A stretch of DNA of 64,000 nt, taken from Nematostella vectensis (taxonomy: Eukaryota > Cnidaria > Anthozoa > Actiniaria > Edwardsiidae). Positions within the stretch are counted from its first letter, which is position 1. The number at the start of each line of letters is the position of its first letter. Positions 1 to 10,393 of this stretch are shown in pieces. The DNA is taken from assembly GCF_932526225.1 (NCBI RefSeq), contig NC_064041.1, positions 7,273,042-7,337,041 of the forward strand, in the 5' to 3' direction. The notes under the pieces were generated by a model. It searched no databases. It was not told the origin of the DNA and saw nothing but the letters and a program-made list of their open reading frames with translations. The position numbers were made by a program, and so were the translations under genes.

Positions 1-737
1 TCGGTCAAACCTAAGAACTAAAGATTATACAGTGATTTCATGTTTTTGTTTAATATGAATAGATGGGACAAAAGAATCCTCGGCTCTAACTCTCCTAAGG
101 CCCGTGGGCTGTCAATAGTTCACGGCCAAGCTGAAATACCCTGGGTCGAAATAACCCATTAGTTGTGCATGCGCATGTGCCGCTGCAAGATGTCTGTTTG
201 CTTTTATCTGATTAACATCAGAAATTTAAAGCATTTATAAGAAAGAAAAGCCACAAATTATGAGCTAACGACTACTTGAAGCTGCCAGTTGGTGCAAAAG
301 AGAAAGACCGCGACGAATAGCGAGTGAATTAACGGCTTCATTCCACTCTACCACCGTTGAATATGGCCGGCGCAGTAAGTAATTTGATAGAGGTAAGGAA
401 ATAATTGAAATATTGCAGCTCGGAATGCAGATAGCTATCTCAGTGTTTAGGGCTGGAGGTTCTTGTCCAAGTCGTGCATTGTGATGTCAACGTTTTTTAT
501 CATGTTTTTAGTGCTCTTGTGTAAAGAATGAAGTGTGACAAGCATGTCCTGTCTATATTATTACTAGCTTATCTCCTTGTCTTTGAGATATTTTATAGTG
601 CAGTAGATTTTAAGAGAAACATTGCTTGAATAATCATGTCTTTAAATTTAAAAAATAGAACATGACTAAAATGTGCTAAGAACAATGTGCCAATCTAAAA
701 TGGAAAACGCCATGAAACATATTTCTTTTGAATATTA
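1..737. other. intergenic, one possible first exon
   Basis: I see no long coding frame or repeat here. The only gene-like signal is a short ATG followed by a strong splice donor at 363-380, listed separately. Confidence 0.4.
363..374 (+). CDS. possible first coding exon (4 codons)
   Basis: ATG GCC GGC GCA is followed directly by GTAAGT, a consensus splice donor. The preceding ~70 bases are less AT-rich than their surroundings, as a 5' UTR might be. I could not find a matching downstream exon; the next kilobases hold a transposon and a retroelement relic. It could equally be chance. Confidence 0.2.
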
Positions 738-1628
738 AGGTAGTGGTACCTATTATCGGACAGTGCCCCATTATTGGATACTCAAAAAAAATTGTAAATA
801 TCTCAAACAATAGGAAAACATGCCGAAAAATGACAAATCGAGTCGAAAAAATAACATTCAGAAAACATGTATTCCGAAGCTTTTTACGAGTGTTTATTGT
901 TTCGCAAAACTAGAAATAATTTTCTCTCACGCACCGCAAAATGGCGATTGAAATCCTCTTTCAATGAATACGCGAGGACGAAAAGAAGCCGTAAAAAAGT
1001 CCAAGATTTACCGAAATGGCTCCGCCATTTTGTTGTTGATCTCCCAGGATGCTATTTGGCCTCTGTTTCCTTAGACACTTCAGGATAGCTCGAATTGTTC
1101 GTACCTAACCTCGGTGCCCTATTATCGGACAGTCGAGCAATCATCGAACGATTTAACGTAAATTTGAGCGATCGATGAGCAAAGGCACATTTTGCCGTGC
1201 AGTTTGTCATGCACGTGATGCATGTGTTTTGAATCGCTTGCTACGGGGAAGAAAGAGTCTCAAACTAAAAACTATTGTGAGTTTTGCAAAGTACGTATGT
1301 CAACAATTATTGTTTGCAGTATTTTAATGAAAATGAAGCATGATTTTTCTGTTGTTTTTTTAGAAGAAATCTGCTGTCCGATAATAGGGCTAGGGTGTCC
1401 GATAATAGGGCTAGGTATCCGATAATAGGGCTTCACAACTCGTCTTACGAACGATTGTTTTCTCCCAAAATTAACCATCAAATTTTTGTTAAATTGGTCG
1501 AATTATTATGTTTAATAGTCAGTGATTTCTAGCTGTAAAATCTCAATTGTGTTTTGACTCAATTGTGTTTTGTAAGCGAGATATTCTAGCGTAAATCTAA
1601 AGTGTCCGATAATAGGTTACCATTACCT
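738..1628. mobile_element. non-autonomous DNA transposon with TA duplication
   Basis: About 25-base inverted repeats close this element. The left end begins AGGTAGTGGTACC and continues into CTATTATCGGACA. The right end, reverse-complemented, begins AGGTAATGGTAACC and continues the same way, with one substitution and one 1-base indel. TA lies immediately outside both ends (736-737 and 1629-1630), as for Tc1/mariner-like insertions. The motif CCTATTATCGGACA recurs inside near 1118 and as three reverse copies in 1374-1432, giving subterminal repeat clusters. Short frames inside only read through these motifs. No transposase is visible, so mobility would need a transposase from elsewhere. Confidence 0.75.
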
Positions 1629-1799
1629 TATGTATAATATACATGTTAAATGTACATGAGTGGGAGAATTAAACTACAGACACAAACACATGCATAAGCT
1701 GCACTGTTTACTTGCTGGATTGATAGATAGATATCGTTAGATAGATATCGTTCTGAACGCCCTAGTCTTTGAGGAGCCAAACATATTTACTAAGCTCTG

Positions 1800-2570
1800 T
1801 GGAATTTCTTTTGGACTCGTTACGGAATAACGCATTGCGATTGTTATATCTGGTCTATTATTATTGTCCTCTCGCATTATAGTTGCTTGGTAAATTACAC
1901 AGGCTTGCAGACATTTGTCATTGTGGAGGCATGCGTTTTTTCCCCTGCAGTTACAGTGCTTCTCCGTTTCAGGGTTACTGGTGATTTTGTTGGTATTTTT
2001 TAAAAGCTGTTTGTTATGGCTATCGATGATGTGTTTCGTGCTGCCTGTGAAACTATTGAATATCTTAATTGTGTTTCTGTTAAAGATCTTTCTACATAAG
2101 TAGGCTACCTTGTCTACGACATGTTTCTACTAGAGCCAAGAACTTACTGCCTATGTTAGTGCTAACATTCTTCATGTATGGGGGGATTAAACCACATTAT
2201 GTTGTTGCGTGCTCTGTTCCCCCTATTGTTCCTGTGGTGTGTCTATTGAAAGCAAAGGGTGTGGTTATATCTGCTCTTGTCCAGCGCTTCTTGATACAGG
2301 GGTATCGCTTGACCGAACACGGTCTTGTCCGATGAAATGGACGCAAGTCTGCTGTTGATTCTCTCTGGAATGATCTTGATGACAATAGGTGGTTGCTTTC
2401 CCAGGGGACATACAGTGTAGGCTGGCATTTTCTTTAGTGTACGGTAGATACAAGCGGTTTGCAGTTTGAGCGTCACATTTAGAAAGTTCACTACGTTCTT
2501 GTTGGATTTGATCCTGATGCGAAGCCCCATTCCAGCCAGCAGTTTCTCTGGGCTCACATTTTGCTGAGCC
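1800..2570 (-). pseudogene. Penelope-like reverse transcriptase relic (C-terminal part)
   Basis: Reading the minus strand with several frame changes gives a continuous retroelement-like protein. The piece at 2243-2557 contains NKNVVNFLNVTL, IKIIPERINSRLASIS and YQEALDKS..YNHTL. Further on come WFNPPI and, around 1930-2100, FNRNT, DSHNK and a CNC...C....C cluster before VIYQAT. This order resembles the thumb and linker of reverse transcriptases found upstream of GIY-YIG nucleases in Penelope-like elements. The catalytic palm and the nuclease are not visible. Stops and frameshifts show it is dead. The family assignment is from motif memory only. Confidence 0.55.
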
Positions 2571-2869
2571 CGCGAGGGATAACAGCGTTATCACAATTAA
2601 AAACAAGATATGTTTTGCACAATATTCCTACTGTAGACTACATATATTTATGACGACAAGCCTAAGAAAACGAGGAAAAAAAATGTTACTGGGACTTTTG
2701 AAGTAGAACGCGTTATCCCCGATCTCAACGCCAGTGAGGTAGGCACCCATGTTGGTGCTCATTTGTATTTGTAAACAACAGGCAAACCACAAGATTTACG
2801 CACAAGGCTTATTTCCACTAAGCCTTTATCCAACACCATATACAGAAAAACTCACACTCGTAGGCGACC

Positions 2870-3100
2870 ACCTTGGGAACTGAGAATTGTGGTCGTTAAC
2901 GGAGCTGATCTCTTACGAGAGCTCGCTCTCATAAGCGACCACTGGGCGCCAAAAACTTGAACAATAGGTGTTGGTCGCTTTTGGGAGCTTAATTAAAATG
3001 GAATCAATCGGTGATTCGATCTGTGATTCGTGATCGTGGTCGTTATCCGGGCTGGTCGCTTACAAGAGCGGTCGCTCAGAGAGCTTCGACTGTATATATT
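2870..3100. repeat. dispersed 'gtggtcgct' repeat relic
   Basis: The stretch carries repeated short blocks (ggcgaccac, gtggtcgtta, tggtcgct, ggtcgctc) and a palindromic core near 2916-2938 (CTTACGAGAG...CTCTCATAAG). It looks like decayed mobile DNA. No coding frame is supported. Confidence 0.35.
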
Positions 3101-3240
3101 AAGGCTGTTGCATGCCATAACTGAATTCATGACATACTTAAAAGAAACTACAAGTTGCTGCTTATTTGAATTTTCAAGTCCATTTGTTTTTTTTACCTTT
3201 TTCTTTGATCTTTTCCTTGAGTTCTTTTGTGTTTAATTAC

Positions 3241-3428
3241 CTGTACTCCTCAGATGGGTCAATACTTGTTGGATCCTCACAGTCTTCATGCACATCAGTA
3301 AAGCATCCTCTGTTGCTTTCTAGCCTGGCAAACATCACCCCAGTATTCAAGTTTGCATTATGTATATTGCGCAGGTTTCCATTCATAGTGCCATAGTTCC
3401 CATTGCCTGGTTTCTGACAAGAGAATGT
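3241..3428 (-). CDS. candidate internal exon, unknown gene
   Basis: On the minus strand a 188-nt segment is open. It is preceded by an AG acceptor (ctgcaaaag) and ends at a consensus-like donor (TACAG|gtaatt), starting in phase 0 and ending in phase 2. The peptide is polar with two Cys-containing stretches (TFSCQKPGNGNYG at the start and GCFTDVHEDCED near the end) and does not look like repeat translation. I do not recognise a domain. It lies just beside the 148-bp tandem array, so the upstream part of any gene would be across that array. No partner exons were found; it may be an orphan exon. Confidence 0.35.
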
Positions 3429-3433
3429 CTTTT

Positions 3434-4029
3434 GCAGAGTCCAAATTGTTGGGTTTACTAAATAAAACTCTTTTGGCGTCCTTTTTGGAATTTTTTTTCT
3501 CATTATTTTCCTCCACACCCTGGCATGTGAATTTTTTATGCGTCCATTGATACTTACAAACATTGGAATATGATCTGCCATTGCAGAGTCCCAATTGTTT
3601 GATTTACTAAATAAAACTATTTTGGTGTCCTTGTTGGATTATCTTTCTCATTATTTTTCTCCACACCCTGGCATGTGAATTTTTTATGCATCCATTGATA
3701 CTTACAAACATTGGAATATGATCTGCCATTGCAGAGTCCCAATTGTTTGATTTACTAAATAAAACTATTTTGGCGTCCTTGTTGGATTATCTTTCTCATT
3801 ATTTTTTTCCACACCCTGGCATGTAATTTTTTTATGCATCTATTGATACTTACAAACATTGGAATATGATCTGCCATTGCAGAGTCCCAATTGTTTGATT
3901 TACTAAATAAAACTATTTTGGTGTCCTTGTTGGATTATCTTTTTCATTATTTTTCTCCACACCCTGGCATGTAAATTTTTTATGCATCTATTGATACTTA
4001 CAAACAATGGAATATGATCTGCCATTGCA
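3434..4029. repeat. 148-bp tandem repeat, four copies
   Basis: The landmark tgatctgcca recurs at 3571, 3719, 3867 and 4015, exactly 148 bases apart. The unit runs from gcagagtcc through tttactaaataaaact and ccacaccctggcatgt to tgatctgccattgca. Copies differ by a few substitutions and single-base indels in T runs. No coding function is apparent. Confidence 0.9.
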
Positions 4030-4399
4030 TGCTTGTACAGGGTGTTACCCTAGCTCTTTCCTAAACGATTAGTTTTCCTTTTAATGAGCAAAAGAGATCA
4101 ATCCACTTTTTATTATAGATAATAGCAAATTCTTCCCAAATGTTTTTGAACAGTAGCAAATGTTTCTGGTCACAGGAGGCAATTTATTTATCAGCTGCTT
4201 CTTTGTTGGACCTAAAAGACTGGTAAATTCCTTTATTCTGTTCTGAGAGTAATAACACTAATATTTAATGAGGGAGCCTACATCGCTGAAGCGGTTTTTA
4301 GAAGGGCCCTAACTTAAATATAAAATAAATATAATATAAAAATGATTTTAAATTATTAAAGATACAGTATATACAAGAAGTGGTTTAAGATTGTCACAA

Positions 4400-4545
4400 C
4401 TAAGTATTTACAAATAATGTTTAAAATTTGCTAAAGATTGACAGTCCCTGACCGCAGCAGGCAGTTCATTTCACTCAGTGGATGCATAGTACAAAACAGT
4501 TTGTTTACCCCAGATAGTTTTGATCTTGGGAAGGCGAAAATTGCT
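4400..4545 (-). pseudogene. LINE C-terminal tail relic
   Basis: The minus strand reads RLPKIKTIWGKQTVLYYAS, then a stop where a W-N-x-LP motif is expected, then NELPAAVRDCQSLANFKHYL. This is the usual C-terminal tail of non-LTR reverse-transcriptase proteins (W N xLP...R...S...FK). The stop in place of Trp marks it as dead. The rest of the element is missing. Confidence 0.5.
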
Positions 4546-4654
4546 ATTATTTATTGTGTTATAATTATCAACATCGCTATTTCTTGAAAAAATGTTAAAA
4601 TCGAAATTTACAAAATTATTTGTAAATAAGTATTAAACCAGTTCTCATAAAATT

Positions 4655-7600
4655 TCACTTAGAAGTACTGCTATGGTCAGCATTGTAGGTTGTGGCAGCT
4701 TTTTTTGCCTTCTGAAGCACAGATTTAGTTGGCTTAAACTTATAGCAATGGGTGTGGTTGAAATAATTGGTCTTGCAAGTAAGGATGGAGGGCAGTGTTG
4801 TTGTATTTGACAAGCTGCCTCTATATTTAGTTTTATTTTTCTCAACAGTTGAAAAAATACGCTCTTCAGCAGCATTGCTGTGAGGCAGAACAAGGACATA
4901 CTGTGCCACTTGTGCCAGCAGACCAAACCTGAGGCCATTTTTGCCCTCCATTTTTCCCAGATACATCCATATGTGATCGATACGTGAAAGATCAGAAAGC
5001 TGACTGTCATTGCCCAGAGCCTGATACGCACAAAACTCATCATACAGAGCATCCATTTTTCCTTCCATGGCAGCTTCCAGTGTGGGAAATTTAGAAATGA
5101 AAAATTGAACACTGTCAAATGTTTGGTTTGCACGTTCATGAAAGTTCAGAAACTCAGCATGTTTGAGCAAAGGATCTTTCAATGGAAAATTTTTGCATGC
5201 ATACTGTAATGAAGCTGTCATGAATTTTCGACAATCTTGTGCAAGTTTCTTCTCCTCTTCTGGCAAAAGATTATGCTTCTGCATGGTAGTCCTTGTGGTG
5301 AAGCCAATCATGACATCTTTTGGTGATAGGAATAAGTCTTCATTCTCGAAGTTCATGCTAGCTCTATCATCCAGGTCCTTGTCCTTGTACGATGTTGCCA
5401 GCATGCACCTTCCAAGGAGCTTTTGCAGGAAATCGGATAAGCCTTGCCGCAAGCAGTGAATCTGAGGTTCTTCCCCCTGCAACTGCTTGTTGAGCTCACT
5501 GAAGACTGGCAGAATTGACTGAAAAAACATGAGATGAATCTCTGTTTTAGGGTCAGCAAAGTATTCCCTCAGCCTACACAATCGCTTGTCTGATCTTAAT
5601 TCGGGCTGACTAGCAAAATAACTCTGCAGGGAAGGGTACTGTTTTAGCACCCGGGATACGCACAACTCCCTGCTTAACCACCGTGTGGCCCCATATTTCA
5701 GGATCTTCCTGTAATCTTGGTCACAGAAGTCACAAAAATCTTTCAGGGAGGCCTGACGCTTGGTGCTGTTGTCGAAGTAATAGTAGATGTCCACCAAGAA
5801 ATCACCAAGGTCAAACCCTGCAGCCTCCGCATATGCCTTGGCTCCATAGCTGGCTGTGTTGTGCACAATGTGGCATGGGCATCCAAAAGTGTAAACACTT
5901 GCATTTTTTCTTTCAAAATGTCTGTACAGGCCATTGTGCTTGCCCATGTTGACAGAGGCATTGTCAAGACTAAGTCCAATCACATTTTCCCATGGAACCT
6001 CATAATCTCGAAATACATCACTGACAGAATTGAAAATACCTTGAGCAGTACAGTCAGATATCAGGCACATATGCCAGAACTGAGATGCCACTTCACCTCG
6101 ATTTACATCATATATGCGCACCACAAGAGGATACATGCTTGCTGTTCCTGTGTCACTGCTGCCATCAATAGCCAAGCTGAATGGCTGTGTCTTGATGTAC
6201 TGTACCACAGGGTCCAACATTTCAGGAGCCAGGGCATAGTTTACAATGGCAGCTGTTTTCGTTGGAGCACAACCATACTTTTTGGCAATTTCACTGTCTG
6301 GAAACATCTTTCTAAACAACTCTCCAGCATGTGCAGTTGACTCAAATGGCAGATTGTGCTCTAGTATGTACCCTGTGTAGAGTACCTCTGCGTTTGTTAC
6401 AGCATCTTTTTGCTTGTCGGCCACAAAGAATGACTTTACTGACTTGTGTTCTGAGGTTGTTTTTGAAGCACGCTTATGCTCTGTCCCTGCAAGATGGCGA
6501 TCCACATCCCTCTTTCCCTGGTGGCAGACAGAGAAACTTGCATCACACACCTGTAATAATAATATGTATGAGTAAAAGACATGCTATATATGATAATCAC
6601 CTGAAGTGATTCAGTTATAAAATTATGTTTTTAATATTATATAAAATTTTATATACGCCTAGTATACATGTACATATATATATTTTCATGCAACTTATAG
6701 TTACTCAGTCTGTGTAATTATTAAAACTATAACTGAATGTATAATCATAAAGTGTATGAATTAATTTATTGTAATAAATTACTATTTATCATATTTATGT
6801 ATTGTCAAAAAATATTCAGTTACTTTCAATATCAACACTTTTAAAAATCGTCTGACAAACACCATATATATCTAAATGCCTGACAGTTTCTGAATAAGTT
6901 CAGATGAGAGAAATAAATAAGCTCTAAGGATTCTACTATCTCACACCTTCTACATTAAAACCAGTTTTCCCATCACCTTTATAAGCAATTTATAGAAAAA
7001 ATAAGATGAAAGAATATATGTAATTGTAAATAACCCAATAACCACATATTTACAATGAATATCCTGCTGGACCAATACTTACTCCCATATTAGGTACATA
7101 TTATTATATATTTATAAAATGAGAAAAATACAGAAAGAAATTCTTGACACAGAAATAGCAAAAAAAATAACCTTTCTTTCTACCTGTGAATGTCCCTGTT
7201 TGAAAAATATATTCCACATATTATAATATCACTTTTACACTTAATGTTCATAATGAAAGAGCTTGCATCTTCAGTGTAGATTCAGAGTTTTATCACTGAT
7301 TTGCATAAATATTATGTAAAGACATATAGCAATTATTTCACTTCAAAAGACCTGTCTATAGGAATATTGTACTGGATTTTTTATTTTACATGTTGTATAT
7401 TTCTGTATAATATTAGATCTACTTTTGCAGGTCTATAAACATAAATGTTTATTTATAAATTATAAATTTAAGATATATATAGATCTACATGTAGATATAT
7501 GCTTTGACACTCTGACAGGCCTATAACAGACCTGACCATAATTGACATTGTAATAGATCTAGAGTAAATAGTAGATTCTATGTTTACTACTGCCGCCTGT

Positions 7601-7866
7601 ATGTTATTATACTAACCGTGCAGTGTGCTTTATGTGGCTGGCCTTTCACACTCTGGATACAAGGAAACAGCCGTGACCATTCGCGATTAAAAACCGTTTT
7701 GGAATGCAACCTTTTTTTCTTCTTCGGTGGTGATTTACTAGGGTCAGCATAATCATTATCTTCAATTTCAGCAATGTCGGAGTCAATAACCTTCAAAGTC
7801 TACATCACGATCGCACTCACTACTGACACTGGATCTACTTGACCCTTCTTTTATTCTATCAGACAT
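4655..7866 (-). pseudogene. BED-finger hAT transposase, copy 1 (two exons, exon 1 frameshifted)
   Basis: Exon 1 is 7866-7617, intron 7616-6551 (donor ACG|gttagt, acceptor attacag), exon 2 is 6550-4655 and ends in a stop. The splice joins HCT to VCDASFSVC...DRHLAGTEHK and so rebuilds a BED-type zinc finger split by the intron. Exon 2 (631 codons) carries transposase-type landmarks: LAIDGSSDTGTASMYPL, then IGLSLDNASVN, a CPCHIVHN block, ATRWLS, and the C-terminal hAT dimerisation region with LPHSNAAEERIFS. These include the acidic positions expected for a DDE-type enzyme. Exon 1 also has an acidic stretch and the basic run PPKKKKR. Copy 1 has one extra T near 7790 compared with copy 2, which breaks exon 1 between its start and the BED finger. 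Upstream sequence is cut off at 8064 by the G/T-rich mosaic. Confidence 0.8.
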
Positions 7867-8064
7867 TGTCAACTTTAGTTATCAACTTTATATTAACAGA
7901 TTCTAGACTTATGAAGTTGTGGAAAATTGGGAAAAAACGTCAAAATACCTGCAAATATTAAGAGACTAAACACATGTGTGAAACTAGCGTAAACAAGTTA
8001 CAAAGCAATGTGTTTCCGCCAAATACAGCATTTAAAAAAGCTTTCCTGGTTGGCTCTGACTCTT
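6099..8064. repeat. long direct repeat, left copy (1966 bp)
   Basis: This segment of the hAT gene (start of exon 2, intron, exon 1 and upstream) is repeated in the same orientation at 17058-19022. I saw only three substitutions (near 6232, 6467 and 6624) and one 1-base indel, so identity is above 99.5%. The two copies flank a 9.0-kb mosaic. Confidence 0.9.
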
Positions 8065-9563
8065 TGGTTTTGATCGGGTATTCGTACCAAGACGTAGGGG
8101 CCTAAAGTGGTGTGGTAGTGAGGTGGGTGTAATCGTATGGTATGGTGATGTTGGATGGTGATGGTGAGGGATGGCTAGTAAGGTAATGTGGAGTGGAGAT
8201 GGTAGTAATGTAATTACGGTGGGGAGGTGGATAGGTTAGACTAGTAGGTGGTGGAGGGTGGTTGAAAGATAAAGTGGGACTTTAGAATAGGTTGTGGTAG
8301 TGTGCGGTGGGTAGGTGAAAAAGCAAAAAAATAATAATAATAATATGGTGTGGTATGGAGATGACTAATGGCTGTGTTGGTGGGTGAAAAAATTGGTATG
8401 GTGTATAGGTGAGAGTGGTTGTGAGGGGGATGTGGAGTAGAAGAGGCTTATAATTAAGTGTGATGGGTCTATGTGTTTTAAAATGGTGGTGGTGCGGGGG
8501 ACGATTAAAATTTGTGAGGTTGTGGTATAAATGTGGGTGGTAATGTATCGTGATGTTAGGTGATCGTAAGGTGTTGGTTTGTGGGTAGGTAGGGTGGGTG
8601 ATAGGGTGTGGTTGTTTGTAGTAGGGTTTTGTGCTGTGGGGTAAATGTTTGTATGGTGTGGTGTTGGAGGGAGCGCTGGTTGTAGGACTAGTGGCTGCTG
8701 TAGGGTGTGGTTGGTTTGCTGTGTTGTAGGGTGAGTAGTGTTGTGGCCATGGGAAGGGGGGGGGTTGTGGTTTTTGTGTTGGCAGGGGTCTGGCTTGTAT
8801 AGGGTGTGTTAGGTGTGTTTGTTTTAGGTGAGAGTGTAGGAAAATGTGAGGGGGGGAGGAGGAAGTGCATGTGTAGGTGTGTGGGGCTTAGGTGGGTGTT
8901 GGTGTTGTGCTGGGGTATGGAATAATCGTGGTGGGTTGTATGATGGCGTGGTATGGGTGAAGTTGGTATGGGGCTGTTTGTGGGGTAAGGAATGAGGGGG
9001 TGCTTGTTGTGTGGTAGGTGGGTGGTTGGGTGCGGGTGATTCGAGTAGGGGGGTACTTGGGTGGTTAGCCAGTTATGAGGGGGGAGAGAAAGGGGGTTGT
9101 GACATGTATAGAGCTGGGTGGTAGTAGTGGGTAGGTATGTTGTGTGGTAAGGATAGAGTAAGATTTAATTTGTGAGAGGGATGTGGGTATGTATGTGTTT
9201 GTACTATGTGTAGGAGGGAAGGTGGCTGTAGGCGGGGTGGTTGTGTGTTTTTTGGGCGTGTGGTGTTGGGGTAGTGGGGTAGTGTGGGGGTCTGTATGCC
9301 TAGGGGTGGTGGTAGTGGCATGTTGGGGTGTAGTTGAGGTGTGTAGGTGGGGTAAGGGGTGTGGGGTATAGGGGAGGAGTGTGCTAGTGGTGTGAGGTGG
9401 GTGTGGGTAGTGGAGGGTTTGGGGGTGAGGTGTGTTAGTGTGGGAGTAGGTGGGGAGTGTGGCGGTGTGGTGGGGGGGGGGGGTCGGGGCGTGGAGGTGT
9501 GGGAGGGGGTACGTCTTGGGATCACAGATTGTGATACAGCACTTTCCCCGTATGGTACATAAC
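8063..9563. repeat. G/T-rich unit 1 (about 1.5 kb, complete)
   Basis: The plus strand is almost free of C and is built of ggt, gtgg and tgtg words. It begins with a head, tttggttttgatcggg then hairpin GGTA-TTCG-TACC (8077-8088), followed by aagacgtaggggcct. It ends with a tail: tacgtcttgg (9510-9519), the hairpin ATCACA-gat-TGTGAT (9521-9535), then gcactttccccgtatggtac. The next unit's head follows at once. Minus-strand Pro/Thr-rich frames here (for example 9073-9525) are open because stop codons are rare in C/A/T-skewed sequence, and I do not call them genes. Function unknown. Confidence 0.8.
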
Positions 9564-9941
9564 TTTTTGGTTTTGATCGGGTATTCGTACCAAGACGTAG
9601 GGGCCTAAAGTGGTGTGGTAGTGAGGTGGGTGTAATCGTATGGTATGGTGATGTTGGATGGTGATGGTGAGGGATGGCTAGTAAGGTAATGTGGAGTGGA
9701 GATGGTAGTAATGTAATTACGGTGGGGAGGTGGATAGGTTAGACTAGTAGGTGGTGGAGGGTGGTTGAAAGATAAAGTGAGACTTTAGAATAGGTTGTGG
9801 TAGTGTGCGGTGGGTAGGTGAAAAAGCAAAAAAATAATAATAATAATATGGTGTGGTATGGAGATGACTAATGGCTGTGTTGGTGGGGGAAAAATTGGTA
9901 CGGTGTATAGGTAAGAGTGGTGGTGAGGGAGATGTGGAGTA
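9564..9941. repeat. G/T-rich unit 2 (5' part only)
   Basis: This matches the first ~380 bases of unit 1 nearly base for base, starting from the same head. It stops at gatgtggagtag, where the 3' flank of a minus-strand LINE begins. Confidence 0.85.
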
Positions 9942-10393
9942 GATGTATTTGTGGGAACTACTAGGTATGAAATAGTATATCATGACCATTACTATGACAA
10001 TATAGAGTATGAATCTAATGCCTAAATGATGTAAAAAATGAACAGGAAATATGTCCAAAAAGTGTACAAAAAACACCAAAAATAATAGAATAGTTTCTAT
10101 TACAGCGAAAGTAATTGTAAAATAAATTGTAGCGCAGAAATATTATAAGAAATAATATTATAAGACTAAAGAAAACAAAGAAAACTAACTTTTCTGGGTT
10201 AAGAATAGAACGGAAGTGACGTAGCACTTATGCATATTCGGTAAGTTAATTATGCGACCAATTTTAGAACGAACGAACGCTTTGACACAAGCCGATGCGT
10301 TACCATGAAATAGATAAGTTCATGCTTAATGCATAATGCTTAAATGTTAGACCCTATTAAAGCTTGCGCTTATTTCTAGGGGGCGCCAAGGTA
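9942..10393 (-). mobile_element. LINE 1 3' untranslated region
   Basis: AT-rich sequence lies between the stop codon of the reverse-transcriptase frame and the truncated G/T-rich unit. Its position makes it the 3' UTR of the downstream-reading minus-strand LINE. No poly-A tail is obvious at the junction. Confidence 0.5.

Noticed and set aside
5163-6609. Plus-strand ORFs of up to 207 codons across the hAT region
   Set aside because: They are antisense shadows of the hAT transposase exon.
9073-9525. Pro/Thr-rich minus-strand ORF of 150 codons (also at 16629-16877 and 15917-16426)
   Set aside because: It follows from the extreme G/T skew of the plus strand, which makes stop codons rare on the minus strand; composition is low-complexity.
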